A stretch of 32,158 bases of DNA from Burkholderiales bacterium (lineage in GTDB: Bacteria > Pseudomonadota > Gammaproteobacteria > Burkholderiales > SG8-39), in contig JALOSW010000035.1 in the NCBI GenBank assembly GCA_025458245.1, positions 1-32,158 of the forward strand, in the 5' to 3' direction. Under the pieces are notes generated by a model. The model was not told the origin of the DNA and did no database searches. It saw only the letters and a program-made list of their open reading frames with translations. Shown piece after piece: positions 8,618 to 16,928 of the stretch; the first letter of the stretch is position 1; every line of letters begins with the position of its first letter. A program made the position numbers and the translations under genes.

Positions 8618-9052
8618 TCACAGGACCGCGATGACCTCGGCCTCGAAGACGAGGGCGCGCCCGGCGAGGGGATGGTTGAAATCCAGGGTGACGGACACAT
8701 CGTCGAAGGCGGCGACACGCGCCGAAAGCGGCTGTCCCTCGGGCCCGACGAGGTCGATGGCGCCACCGACGACGAGCGGCGTGCCGGCGGGCAGATCCGC
8801 ACGCCGGGCGCGTTGCACCAGTTCCGGCCGGTGCGCGCCGAGCGCGTCTGCGGGCAGATCGAAACGCTCGCGCTGCCCCGCTGACAGCCCGACGAGACGC
8901 TCCTCCAGCGGCGGTGCGAGCTGCCCGGCGCCGAGCTGAAACGTGGCCGGGTTGCCGCCGAAAGTGCTCACCACTTCCGTCCCGTCGGCGAGCGCGAGCC
9001 GGTACCGCAGGGTCACGAAGCTGTCCGGCGCGATGCGCGTCGCGTCGCTCAT
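8618..9052 (-). CDS. fkpB: FKBP-type peptidyl-prolyl cis-trans isomerase (SlpA/FkpB)
   Basis: A 144-aa SlpA-type FKBP isomerase/chaperone. Residues such as VTLRYRLALADGTEVVSTF, a truncated-FKBP N-terminus, GAGQLAPPLEERLVGLSAGQ and DFNHPLAGRALVFEAEVIAV match the SlpA family, including the inserted-in-flap arrangement in which DFNHPLAG returns to the FKBP fold. The start ATG overlaps the lspA stop (ATGA), so it is translationally coupled. It lies between lspA and ispH, as in E. coli and Pseudomonas. Cytoplasmic; no signal peptide. Confidence 0.9.
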   Translation of the reverse strand: MSDATRIAPDSFVTLRYRLALADGTEVVSTFGGNPATFQLGAGQLAPPLEERLVGLSAGQRERFDLPADALGAHRPELVQRARRADLPAGTPLVVGGAIDLVGPEGQPLSARVAAFDDVSVTLDFNHPLAGRALVFEAEVIAVL

Positions 9053-9579
9053 CGGGCGGCGCCTCCGGCGTCGGGACGGCCCCGCTCGGCGCGGCCGGAG
9101 CGAAGCGTATCGACGATCAGCAGGCCCGCGCCGACCGTGATCGCGGAGTCGGCGACGTTGAACGCCGGCCAGTGCCATCCGGAAGCATGAAAGTCGAGAA
9201 AGTCCACGACGTGTCCGAGCACCGCGCGGTCCCAAAGGTTCCCGAGCGCGCCGCCGAGGATCAGGGTAAGCCCAAGGCAGAAAAGCCGATCCCCGCCATG
9301 CCTGCGAAGGAGATAGACGATCAATACCACCGCCGCAAGCGTCACCGCGATGAAGAAGGCGCGCTGCCATCCGCCGGCGGTCGCGAGAAAGCTGAACGCC
9401 GCGCCCTTGTTGAACACGTGGACCAGATTGAAGAAGCCCGTCACCGGGAGGATCTCGCCCGGCTGGATCGTCCGCGCGAGCAGCCACTTGGTGAACTGGT
9501 CCGCAATCGCGATCGCGGCCGCGAGCGCGAGCCACGGCACGAGGGCGCCGGAGCGCATGGCGGCGGCCGGCGAGCTCAT
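9049..9579 (-). CDS. lspA: Lipoprotein signal peptidase (signal peptidase II)
   Basis: A 176-aa inner-membrane aspartyl protease that cleaves diacylglyceryl-modified prolipoproteins. Four hydrophobic segments are visible. The catalytic aspartates should be Asp126 in GHVVDFLDF and Asp144 in FNVADSAITVG; their 18-residue spacing equals that of the E. coli enzyme. Other family motifs are ADQFTKWLL, NLVHVFNKGAAFSFL and GGALGNLWDR. ATG 9579 has a strong GGAGGAG site 7 nt upstream, 18 nt after the ileS stop. The stop overlaps the fkpB start by 4 nt. Confidence 0.95.
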   Translation of the reverse strand: MSSPAAAMRSGALVPWLALAAAIAIADQFTKWLLARTIQPGEILPVTGFFNLVHVFNKGAAFSFLATAGGWQRAFFIAVTLAAVVLIVYLLRRHGGDRLFCLGLTLILGGALGNLWDRAVLGHVVDFLDFHASGWHWPAFNVADSAITVGAGLLIVDTLRSGRAERGRPDAGGAAR

Positions 9580-9597
9580 GCCGACGCTCCTCCGACA

Positions 9598-12378
9598 CTA
9601 GGCATGAGTCCGCGCCTCGCCCGCACCGAACAGGTTCGAGGTGCATCGGCCGCAGAGCGTCGGGTGCTCGGCGTCCTGCCCGACGTCGGCGCGGTAGTGC
9701 CAGCAGCGCTCGCACTTGGCGTGCGTGCTCGGGATCGCGATCACGGCCGCCGCTGACGGGTCGGAGACCTTGGTCGCTTTCGCGGCGGACGTGAGCAGCA
9801 CGAATCGCAGGTCGTCGCCCAGGCGCGCGAGCGCGTCGTAACGGTCGCCGGCGGCGCGGACCTCGACTTCCGCTTGCAGCGACGACCCGATCTTGCCCGC
9901 GGCGCGCAACGCCTCGAGCGCCTTCTGCACTTCGGCGCGCACCGTGCGCAACTCCCGCCATCGACCGAGCAGGGCTTCCGATTCCGGGACGTCCGGGAAC
10001 GTGTACCAGACGTGAAAGAAGACGCTGTCCTCGGGCCGGCCGGTGACGAGCTTCCAGGCCTCTTCGGTCGTGAACGAGAGGATCGGCGCCATCAGCCGCA
10101 GCAGGCTCTGCGTGATGTGGTAGAGCGCGTTCTGCGCGGAGCGGCGCGCTTTCGAGTCCGCGCCCGACGTGTAGAGGCGGTCCTTGAGCAGGTCGAGGTA
10201 GAACGCGCCGAGGTCTTCGGACGCGAACGACGTGAGCTTCTGCGCGATGACGTGGAACTCGTAGCGGTCGTAGAGCGCCACGATCTCGTCCTGGAGGCTT
10301 GCGGCCAGCGCGACGGCATAGCGGTCGAGCTCGATCCATTCCGAGACCGGCAGCGCGTGCTTCGCCGGGTCGTAGTCCGCGAGATTCGCGAGCAGGAAGC
10401 GCAGCGTGTTGCGGATGCGCCGGTAGCTCTCAACGACGCGCTTCAGGATCTCGTTCGAGATGGAAAGCTCACCCGAGTAGTCGGTCGCGGCGACCCACAG
10501 TCGCAGGATCTCCGCGCCGAGCGTGTCCGACACCTCCTGCGGCGCGATCGCGTTGCCGAGCGACTTCGACATCTTTCGGCCGTTGCCATCGACGGTGAAG
10601 CCGTGCGTAAGCAGGCCCTTGTAGGGCGCCCGCTCGTCGAGCGCGCACCCGGTCAGCAGCGACGAATGGAACCAGCCGCGATGCTGGTCGGAACCTTCGA
10701 GATACAGATCCGCCGGATACACGAGATCGGGATGCCCGCGCAGCACGGTGAAGTGCGTCGTGCCCGAGTCGAACCAGACATCGAGCGTGTCGGAAAGCTT
10801 CGCGTAACGCGCGCCGTCCACGCCGAAGTCGGCCGGGGTCATTGCGAACCACGCCTCGATGCCGCCCTTCTCCACCGCCCGCGCGGCCTGCTCGATCAGG
10901 GCCGGCGTCTCCGGATGAAGCTCGCCGGTTTCCTTGTCGACGAACAGCGTGATCGGCACGCCCCAGTTCCGCTGCCGCGACACGCACCAGTCGGGGCGGT
11001 TGGCGATCATGCCGTAGAGGCGCGCCTGTCCCCAGGCCGGGTAGAACTGCGTCGCGTTGACCGCGTCGAGGGCGATCTCGCGCAGGGTGCGGCCGTTCGC
11101 AACAGGCCGATCCATCCCGACGAACCACTGGGTCGTGGCGCGGAAAATGATCGGCGTCTTGTGTCGCCAGCAATGCGGATAGCTATGCGCGAGCTTCTCG
11201 CGCTTGAGCAGCCGCGCGCGCTTCTCCAGCTCGGCGATCACGACCGGGTTCGCTTCCCAGACGGTGAGGCCCCCGACGATCGGAGTCGTCTTGAAGAACC
11301 GGCCGTCGTCGCCGACCGGGTTATCGACCGGCAGGCGGTACTTCTGGCCGACCTCGTAGTCCTCGGCACCGTGCGCGGGCGCGGTATGCACGAGGCCGGT
11401 GCCCGCATCGAGCGTGACGTGATCGCCCAGGACGATCGGGACCGGGCGCTCGTAGAACGGATGCGCGAGCGTGATGCCTTCGAGCGACGCTCCGGTCGCC
11501 GTGCCGAGGACCCCTTCGGACGCGAGGCCGAAGCGCGCGAGCGATGCCTCCTCGAGGTCGGCGGCCAGCAGCAGGAGGCCCTTCGCGGTCTTGACGAGGC
11601 GATACTCGAACTCCGGTCGGGCGGCGACCGCCTGGTTCGCAGGCAGCGTCCAGGGCGTCGTCGTCCAGATCACCGCGAAGGCCGGCGCGCCCGGGAGCGA
11701 AGCGATCCCGAAGGACTTTGCGAGCGCCGCGCGATCCGTGATCTCGAACGCGACGTCGATGGCGTCCGACGTGCGGTCCTCGTAGTCGACTTCCGCTTCG
11801 GCGAGTGCCGAGCCGCAGTCGATGCACCAGTTGACCGGCTTCTGGCCGCGGAAGAGATAGCCCTTGTCGAGAAGCCTGCCGAGGGCACGGATCTCGTCCG
11901 CCTCGGTCGCGAAGTTCATCGTCTTGTAGGGCGCTTCCCAGTCGCCCAGCACGCCGAGGCGGATGAAGTCCTGCTTCTGGCGCTCGATCTGCTCGGCGGC
12001 GTAGGCGCGCGAGAGCTTGCGTACGTCGTTTCCCGGCAACTGCTTCCCGTGCTGCTTCTCGATCTGGTGCTCGATCGGCAGCCCGTGGCAATCCCAGCCG
12101 GGCACGTACGGGGCGTCGAAGCCGGCGAGCTGACGCGACTTCACGATCATGTCCTTCAGGATCTTGTTGACCGCGTGGCCGATGTGGATGTCGCCGTTTG
12201 CATAGGGCGGCCCGTCGTGCAGCACGAACTTCGGCCGCCCCCTCGAGACTTCGCGGATGCGCTGGTAGAGCCCTCGCTCCTGCCACTCGCGCACCCAATG
12301 CGGCTCGCGCCTGGCGAGATCGCCGCGCATCGGAAAAGGCGTGTCGGGGAGGTTCAGCGTTTTTCTGTAGTCAGCCAT
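9598..12378 (-). CDS. ileS: Isoleucyl-tRNA synthetase
   Basis: Class I aminoacyl-tRNA synthetase of 926 aa. It has the HIGH motif at 65-68 ([13 protein letters not shown]), KMSKS at 602-606 ([14 protein letters not shown]), the CP1 editing domain between them ([15 protein letters not shown]), and a C-terminal zinc-binding region with CERCWHYR and TLCGRC, the bacterial arrangement. The start [19 protein letters not shown] matches the E. coli IleS N-terminus. An upstream in-frame ATG at 12408 would add ten residues but lies inside ribF. It overlaps the ribF stop by 8 nt. Second gene of the operon. Confidence 0.97.
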   Translation of the reverse strand: MADYRKTLNLPDTPFPMRGDLARREPHWVREWQERGLYQRIREVSRGRPKFVLHDGPPYANGDIHIGHAVNKILKDMIVKSRQLAGFDAPYVPGWDCHGLPIEHQIEKQHGKQLPGNDVRKLSRAYAAEQIERQKQDFIRLGVLGDWEAPYKTMNFATEADEIRALGRLLDKGYLFRGQKPVNWCIDCGSALAEAEVDYEDRTSDAIDVAFEITDRAALAKSFGIASLPGAPAFAVIWTTTPWTLPANQAVAARPEFEYRLVKTAKGLLLLAADLEEASLARFGLASEGVLGTATGASLEGITLAHPFYERPVPIVLGDHVTLDAGTGLVHTAPAHGAEDYEVGQKYRLPVDNPVGDDGRFFKTTPIVGGLTVWEANPVVIAELEKRARLLKREKLAHSYPHCWRHKTPIIFRATTQWFVGMDRPVANGRTLREIALDAVNATQFYPAWGQARLYGMIANRPDWCVSRQRNWGVPITLFVDKETGELHPETPALIEQAARAVEKGGIEAWFAMTPADFGVDGARYAKLSDTLDVWFDSGTTHFTVLRGHPDLVYPADLYLEGSDQHRGWFHSSLLTGCALDERAPYKGLLTHGFTVDGNGRKMSKSLGNAIAPQEVSDTLGAEILRLWVAATDYSGELSISNEILKRVVESYRRIRNTLRFLLANLADYDPAKHALPVSEWIELDRYAVALAASLQDEIVALYDRYEFHVIAQKLTSFASEDLGAFYLDLLKDRLYTSGADSKARRSAQNALYHITQSLLRLMAPILSFTTEEAWKLVTGRPEDSVFFHVWYTFPDVPESEALLGRWRELRTVRAEVQKALEALRAAGKIGSSLQAEVEVRAAGDRYDALARLGDDLRFVLLTSAAKATKVSDPSAAAVIAIPSTHAKCERCWHYRADVGQDAEHPTLCGRCTSNLFGAGEARTHA

Positions 12379-13306
12379 GAGCGTGGGTTCCGAGGAAATC
12401 GCGCGCATCGTCGCAATCGCGCGCGATCTGCGCCTTCAGCGTGTCGAGATCCGGGTACTTCGCCTCGTCGCGAATCTTGTGCAGGAACTCGACACGGAGG
12501 TGGCGGCCGTAGAGGTCGCCCGAGAAATCGAATAAGTGCACCTCCAGCAGGGCACGGCCGGCGTCCTCCACCGTCGGGCGGAACCCGAGGCTCGCCACGC
12601 CGGGGAGCCCGCCTTCGACCGTGCCGTAGGCGCGCACCGCGAAAATGCCCGTGAGGGGCGGGCGGTTGTGTCGCAGTTGCACGTTCGCGGTCGCGTAGCC
12701 GAGCTGCCGGCCGAGCTTCGCGCCGTGGATCACCCGGCCGCTGATCGAGTAATGCCGTCCGAGCAGCGTCCGCGCCGCCGCGAGGTCCCCTTGCGCGAGT
12801 GCACCGCGCACTGCCGAGCTCGACACTCTCAGTCCGCCATCGACGACGGTGGGCATCGCGACGACGTCGAAACGATAGTGCGGCGCAGCCTCGACGAGGA
12901 GAGCGAAATCGCCGGTGCGCTTGGCGCCGAACCGGAAGTCGTCCCCGATCAGCAGCCAGCGCGTACGCAAGCCCTGCACCAGTACCCGCTCCATGAAGAG
13001 CTCGGCGGTCAAATGCGCGAAGCGCGCGTCGAAGCGCTGCACGTGCGCCTGGTCCACCCCGTAAGCGGCAAGCAGCTCCAGCTTCTCGCGCAGCGACGTG
13101 AGCCGCGTCGGCGCGGTCTCGGGCGAGAAGAACTCGCGCGGGTGAGGCTCGAAGGTGAGCACGGCGGCGGCCAGCCCGCGCGCGCGCGCCTCGCGGACGA
13201 GACGATCGAGGATCGCTTGGTGGCCGCGATGGACGCCGTCGAAGTTGCCGATCGTGAGGGCGACCGGCCGCGCCGACGAGGGGAGGAAACCGCGCGTGAC
13301 GAGCAT
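12371..13306 (-). CDS. ribF: Bifunctional riboflavin kinase / FAD synthetase
   Basis: A 311-aa two-domain enzyme converting riboflavin to FMN and FAD. The N-terminal adenylyltransferase has [13 protein letters not shown] at residues 18-30, a nucleotidyltransferase motif. The C-terminal flavokinase has [17 protein letters not shown], in which the usual PTAN is ATAN, followed by [11 protein letters not shown] and [18 protein letters not shown] 13306 gives the typical start just before the catalytic motif. The ATG at 13363 adds a basic tail with no family support. The ribosome site is weak and a -10-like TACAAT lies only 15 nt upstream, so the mRNA may be nearly leaderless. First gene of the ribF-ileS-lspA-fkpB-ispH operon. 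Confidence 0.94.
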   Translation of the reverse strand: MLVTRGFLPSSARPVALTIGNFDGVHRGHQAILDRLVREARARGLAAAVLTFEPHPREFFSPETAPTRLTSLREKLELLAAYGVDQAHVQRFDARFAHLTAELFMERVLVQGLRTRWLLIGDDFRFGAKRTGDFALLVEAAPHYRFDVVAMPTVVDGGLRVSSSAVRGALAQGDLAAARTLLGRHYSISGRVIHGAKLGRQLGYATANVQLRHNRPPLTGIFAVRAYGTVEGGLPGVASLGFRPTVEDAGRALLEVHLFDFSGDLYGRHLRVEFLHKIRDEAKYPDLDTLKAQIARDCDDARDFLGTHAHG

Positions 13307-13320
13307 GGGCAAAGCTTTGA

Positions 13321-13326
13321 ATTGTA
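13321..13326 (-). promoter_or_regulatory. Possible -10 box for the ribF operon
   Basis: On the minus strand the sequence reads TACAAT (5 of 6 to consensus). It would place transcription start only about 8 nt before the ribF ATG. No convincing -35 hexamer is seen. Confidence 0.35.
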
Positions 13327-13400
13327 GCGGCTTTCGCTCCCGCACGCGAATGCGCGCGGACACCCCGCACGATCGGCAGCCCGCGCGCCCGCGTCCGCCG

Positions 13401-13434
13401 CCGCCCGTTCGGGGCGCGAACGCCCCGCGGGCGG
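13401..13434 (-). other. Long GC hairpin directly after the PEBP gene
   Basis: On the minus strand CCGCCCG plus CGGGGCG pairs with CGCCCCG plus CGGGCGG around a TTCG tetraloop, with a 2-nt AA bulge. This makes about 14 bp of stem beginning 1 nt after the stop codon. No U-run follows, so it is better seen as a 3'-end stabilising or Rho-associated structure than a standard terminator. Confidence 0.55.
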
Positions 13435-13435
13435 A

Positions 13436-14065
13436 TCAGAGTCCGACCGCAGGGTTCAGGGTGTAGGTGCCGGTGATCTTCGCGCTCGCGAGAACGTGCC
13501 CTGCCATCGCTTTCAGGACCTCGGGACCGCCGAAGGATGCAGCGAGCGAGAGCTTCTCGACGTCGAGCGCGTAGACGGTGAAGACGTAGTGGTGGAGCCG
13601 CTCGTCGTTCCAGGGCGGGCACGGGCCGTCGTAGCCGTAGTAATCGCCGCCCATGTCGTTGTCCCCTGCGAACCAGTTCGTGTAGTGGTTGATGCCCTGG
13701 CGCGTGCCCCCCGGCCCCGCCGGCCCGGGTTTGCCACGTGGCGTCACGCCGCTCGCGAACGCGCCTTCTTCGATCGTGGTCGTCGCCGCGGGAACATCGA
13801 CCAGCACCCAATGGAAGAAATCGACGCGTGGCAGCGAAGCAGGGACCGTGCGTCCCTCCTTGTTCACGTCGTCGGCCTTGCTCGGCACGTCGGGATCGTG
13901 GCAGATGACGGCGAACGACCGGGTGCCGGCCGGCGCGCCCGTCCACGAGAGCTGGGGATTGAGGTTCTTCGAAAGCGTCGCATGCGTATTCGCATCCGGC
14001 GCGCAGAACGCGTATGCAGCAGGAATGCGCTGCATGTCCTTGAAGCTCGTGCTCGTCACTTGCAT
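13436..14065 (-). CDS. YbhB/YbcL (PEBP) family Raf kinase inhibitor-like protein
   Basis: A 209-aa phosphatidylethanolamine-binding-protein family member. Family features are LNPQLSWTGAPAGTRSFAV, the ligand-pocket CHDPDVPSK, FFHWVLVDVPA, and GGDYYGYDGPCPPWNDERLHHYVFTVYALD, the bacterial PEBP core. No signal peptide is evident, so it is probably cytoplasmic. The biochemical role of bacterial PEBP proteins is poorly defined. ATG 14065 has a GGAG site 6-7 nt upstream. The gene is flanked by murJ (177 nt upstream) and ribF (downstream), and interrupts the murJ-ribF adjacency found in Pseudomonas. Confidence 0.88.
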   Translation of the reverse strand: MQVTSTSFKDMQRIPAAYAFCAPDANTHATLSKNLNPQLSWTGAPAGTRSFAVICHDPDVPSKADDVNKEGRTVPASLPRVDFFHWVLVDVPAATTTIEEGAFASGVTPRGKPGPAGPGGTRQGINHYTNWFAGDNDMGGDYYGYDGPCPPWNDERLHHYVFTVYALDVEKLSLAASFGGPEVLKAMAGHVLASAKITGTYTLNPAVGL

Positions 14066-14242
14066 GTCAGGTCTCCATGCTGCGAGGGGACGGAGCGCGG
14101 CAGCCGCGTCCGCAAGGGCTGCACGATAGCATTGGCGCGCGGCCGCGACGAGTCTCGGCCCGCCGCGCCGAGGAGTGCAGCGCGGACGGGCCCCGGCGCC
14201 GGGCAGGTCGCACCGGCTCGCCGTCACGGCAACCGACGCAAC

Positions 14243-15778
14243 TCAGGCAGCGCGCCGATGAAAGTCGCGCGGACGGAAGCCGAGCAGCCACAGCGCCGCG
14301 AAGTATGCGGCGGCGCCCAGCAGGACCAGTCCGGTCAGGCGCAGGGCGCGTGCCTGCCACGACGCGGCAACCCACCAGGCATCGGGGCCGACGGTAAATG
14401 CGATCGCGGCCGTCATGAGCGCGATCGCCGCGCCCACTTTCAACGCGAACGCCATCCAGCCCGCCTGCGGGCGATAGATGTCCTGCTCGCGGAGCTTGCG
14501 ATACAGGAGCCCCGCATTGAGGCACGCGCCGAGGCCGATTGCGAGCGCGAGCCCGGCGTGCCGCAGCGGAAACACGAGCACCAGATTCATGAGCTGCGTC
14601 GCCACGAGCGTAACGATCGCGATCTTGACCGGCGTACGGATGTTCTGCCGTGCATAGAAACCCGGCGCGAGCACCTTGACGAGAATCAGCCCGAGCAGCC
14701 CAACCGAGTACGCGACCAGGGCTTTGCGCGTCTGGAAGAGATCGTTCGCGTCGAACGCCCCATGCATGAAAAGCGTCGCGATGAGCGGCACGGCCAGCAA
14801 GGCGAGCGCAACCGCGGCCGGAAGGGCGAGCATCAGGGTGAGGCGCAGGCCCCAGTCGAGCAGCGCCGAGTACTCGTCGCGGCTGTCGGTCGAGTAGTGC
14901 TTCGCGAGGCTCGGCAGGAGGATCGTGCCGAGCGCCACGCCGAGGAGCCCGGTCGGGAACTCCATCAGCCGGTCGGCGTAATAGAGCCAGGAGACGCTGC
15001 CCGTCTCGAGGAACGAAGCGAAGATGGTGTTGAGCAGCAGGCTCACCTGGCTCACCGAGACGCCGATGACCGCAGGCCCCATCAGCGTGAGGATGCGCCG
15101 CACCCCCGGGTCGCGCCAAGCGAGGCTCGGGCGCGGCAGCATGCCGATTCTCGCGAGCGCGGGCAGCTGCAGCGCGAGCTGCAGGATCCCGCCCGCGAAT
15201 ACCGCCCAGGCGAGCACCATCACGGGCGGGTGGAAATACGGTGCGAAGAAAAGCGCGCCCACGATGAACGCGACGTTGAGCAGCGTCGGGGTGAAGGCCG
15301 GGATCGCAAAGCGGCTCCAAGTGTTGAGCACGCCGCCCGCGAGCGAGACGAGGGAAATGAACAGGATGTACGGGAAGGTCACCCGCAACATCGCCACCGT
15401 CAGGTCGAACTTGCCGGGCTCGGACGCGAAGCCCGGCGCCGACACGTAGATGATGATCGGCGCGATCGCGATACCCATCGCGCTCACCGCGGCGAGCACG
15501 AGCGCGAGCGTCGTCGCGGTGCGGTCGACCAGGCGCTTCGTCTCGTCGTGGCCATTGCGGCTCTTGTATTCGGCCAGGATGGGCACGAACGCCTGCGAGA
15601 ACGCCCCCTCCGCGAACAGGCGGCGCAGCAGGTTCGGGATGCGGAACGCGACGAAAAACGCGTCGGTCGCAAGCCCGGCGCCGAACATGCGCGCGATGAT
15701 CGCGTCCCGGACGAAGCCGAGGATCCGGGACACGAGCGTCATTCCGGACACGGTCGCGAGGGCGCGAAGCAGGTTCAT
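14243..15778 (-). CDS. murJ: Lipid II flippase MurJ (MviN)
   Basis: A 511-aa MOP-superfamily integral membrane protein that flips lipid II for peptidoglycan synthesis. The start [20 protein letters not shown] and the following [40 protein letters not shown] and [13 protein letters not shown] are almost the E. coli sequence, including the conserved arginines that line the cavity. About fourteen hydrophobic segments are spread along the protein. Length is normal. ATG 15778 is chosen by homology; the ribosome site is weak. It is divergent from rpsT across a 286-nt spacer. Confidence 0.96.
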   Translation of the reverse strand: MNLLRALATVSGMTLVSRILGFVRDAIIARMFGAGLATDAFFVAFRIPNLLRRLFAEGAFSQAFVPILAEYKSRNGHDETKRLVDRTATTLALVLAAVSAMGIAIAPIIIYVSAPGFASEPGKFDLTVAMLRVTFPYILFISLVSLAGGVLNTWSRFAIPAFTPTLLNVAFIVGALFFAPYFHPPVMVLAWAVFAGGILQLALQLPALARIGMLPRPSLAWRDPGVRRILTLMGPAVIGVSVSQVSLLLNTIFASFLETGSVSWLYYADRLMEFPTGLLGVALGTILLPSLAKHYSTDSRDEYSALLDWGLRLTLMLALPAAVALALLAVPLIATLFMHGAFDANDLFQTRKALVAYSVGLLGLILVKVLAPGFYARQNIRTPVKIAIVTLVATQLMNLVLVFPLRHAGLALAIGLGACLNAGLLYRKLREQDIYRPQAGWMAFALKVGAAIALMTAAIAFTVGPDAWWVAASWQARALRLTGLVLLGAAAYFAALWLLGFRPRDFHRRAA

Positions 15779-15970
15779 TGGCGCGGGCAGCAGCTGAAGA
15801 TGGGCCGCGCGAACGAGCTCCGCGGCCAAGCACCCGGCGTTGGGATTCGCCGGGGTTCGGCGACCGGCGGAGCGCAAGGCGCCGGGGGCAAAGCGTTTGC
15901 GGCCAGCACGTTAGGCGCGAATGCGCGATCCAGAGTCAGCATGCGTCCGGTGCCCTCACCATGGGCGCGA

Positions 15971-15976
15971 ATTATA
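15971..15976 (-). promoter_or_regulatory. Possible -10 box for murJ
   Basis: The minus strand reads a perfect TATAAT in the murJ-rpsT divergent spacer, about 190 nt upstream of the murJ ATG. No clear -35 is present. The rest of the 15779-15996 stretch shows no gene. Confidence 0.3.
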
Positions 15977-15996
15977 GTCCCCGGACACGGTCCGCC

Positions 15997-16025
15997 TTGC
16001 GCGGGCAGTGTTAAACCATTAGAAT
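15997..16025 (+). promoter_or_regulatory. Sigma70-like promoter of rpsT
   Basis: TTGCGC at 15997-16002, a 17-nt spacer, then TAGAAT at 16020-16025 (5 of 6 to the -10 consensus). The expected start is near 16032, giving a leader of about 30 nt before rpsT. Confidence 0.6.
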
Positions 16026-16064
16026 TTCGGGCTTTCCTCGCAACGGACCAACGGATTCCCACCC

Positions 16065-16328
16065 ATGGCCAACACAGCCCAGGCCCGCAAGCGCGCCCGC
16101 CAGTCGGAGAAGCAGCGCCAGCACAACACGGCGCTTCGCTCGGAGCTTCGCTCCGCCGTCAAGAAAGTGCGCAAGGCGATCGCCGCTGGCGACAAGAACG
16201 CCGCGCTCGCCACCTACCGGGAGTCGATCGGTATCGTCGACCGGATCGCCGACAAGAACATCATCCACAAGAACAAGGCGGCGCGTCACAAGAGCCGCCT
16301 CGCCGCGCAGATCAAGGCGCTCGCCTGA
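16065..16328 (+). CDS. rpsT: 30S ribosomal protein S20
   Basis: An 87-aa very basic primary 16S rRNA-binding protein. The N-terminus [20 protein letters not shown] and the end [20 protein letters not shown] are the S20 signatures. Length is exactly as expected. The ribosome site is weak, which is common for rpsT. Its position next to divergent murJ matches Pseudomonas and many betaproteobacteria. Confidence 0.97.
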   Translation: MANTAQARKRARQSEKQRQHNTALRSELRSAVKKVRKAIAAGDKNAALATYRESIGIVDRIADKNIIHKNKAARHKSRLAAQIKALA

Positions 16329-16340
16329 GCGCAGTCCGCG

Positions 16341-16373
16341 AACCGCGCCCGCCGACGGTCGCCGCGCGCGGTT
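16341..16373 (+). terminator. Possible rpsT 3' hairpin
   Basis: AACCGCGC (16341-16348) can pair with GCGCGGTT (16366-16373) 12 nt after the rpsT stop. Only TT follows, so any termination would not be a standard U-tract type. Confidence 0.3.
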
Positions 16374-16465
16374 GAGGTCCGCAAGCACCCCGTAGTGGGG
16401 CAGATGGACTCCGCGCCTCGCTCACCCTGATCACCGCCGCTCCACGCCCGTCCGGGCTGGCGGCA

Positions 16466-16783
16466 TCACGCATCGTCCGACCCCGAGCCCTCGCTCGCGC
16501 CGCGGCGCAGCGGTCCGCGGCGGACCTCCAACTCGTTGTCGCGCGCGAAGCCGACCAGGAAATGGTAGGCCATCGGCTCCGCTTCCCGCAGCCGTCCGTC
16601 CACTGCGACGCACTTCACGCCGTCGAGATTCACGAGATGGACGTAGGGCGAGTACGCAACCCGGCCGTCCGCGCCGAACTGGGACATCACGCCGCACAGC
16701 CGCTCCGCCCAGTCGCTGGGGCGAAAGCGCCGCCCATCGAGGGTGACGCCGCGGATCAGGAACTCGTCGGTTTCGGCGGTCAT
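16466..16783 (-). CDS. DUF3579 family protein
   Basis: A 105-aa protein matching my memory of DUF3579, a small family nearly confined to betaproteobacteria: EFLIRGVTLDGRRFRPSDWA, AERLCGVMSQFGADGRVAYS, PYVHLVNLDGVKCVAVDGRL and AEPMAYHFLVGFARDNELEV. Function is unknown; no signal peptide or membrane segment is seen. ATG 16783 is chosen because homology starts just after it; no good ribosome site is visible. Upstream readthrough would overlap the decarboxylase. In Burkholderiales this gene commonly sits between rpsT and the arginine genes, so here the decarboxylase-ParA block separates it from argD. Confidence 0.85.
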   Translation of the reverse strand: MTAETDEFLIRGVTLDGRRFRPSDWAERLCGVMSQFGADGRVAYSPYVHLVNLDGVKCVAVDGRLREAEPMAYHFLVGFARDNELEVRRGPLRRGASEGSGSDDA

Positions 16784-16928
16784 GGAGAGGCGCCGGAAAC
16801 GTTCTTCGCCCCGACTCGCGTCGCGCACCGCCCCGGCATCGCGGGATTTTAGCGCACACCCCCCAAAGCACTCTTGTATCGGGGCGGAATTTGCCGGATA
16901 AAGCTCACTTTTTCCAGCCCCCGCCCGC

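Noticed and set aside
12379-12408. Ten-residue N-terminal extension of IleS
   Set aside because: The E. coli-like N-terminus begins at 12378 and the extension lies in ribF.
13496-16375. Long plus-strand frame opposite PEBP and murJ
   Set aside because: Charged, repetitive composition with no recognisable domain; the opposite strand carries clear genes.
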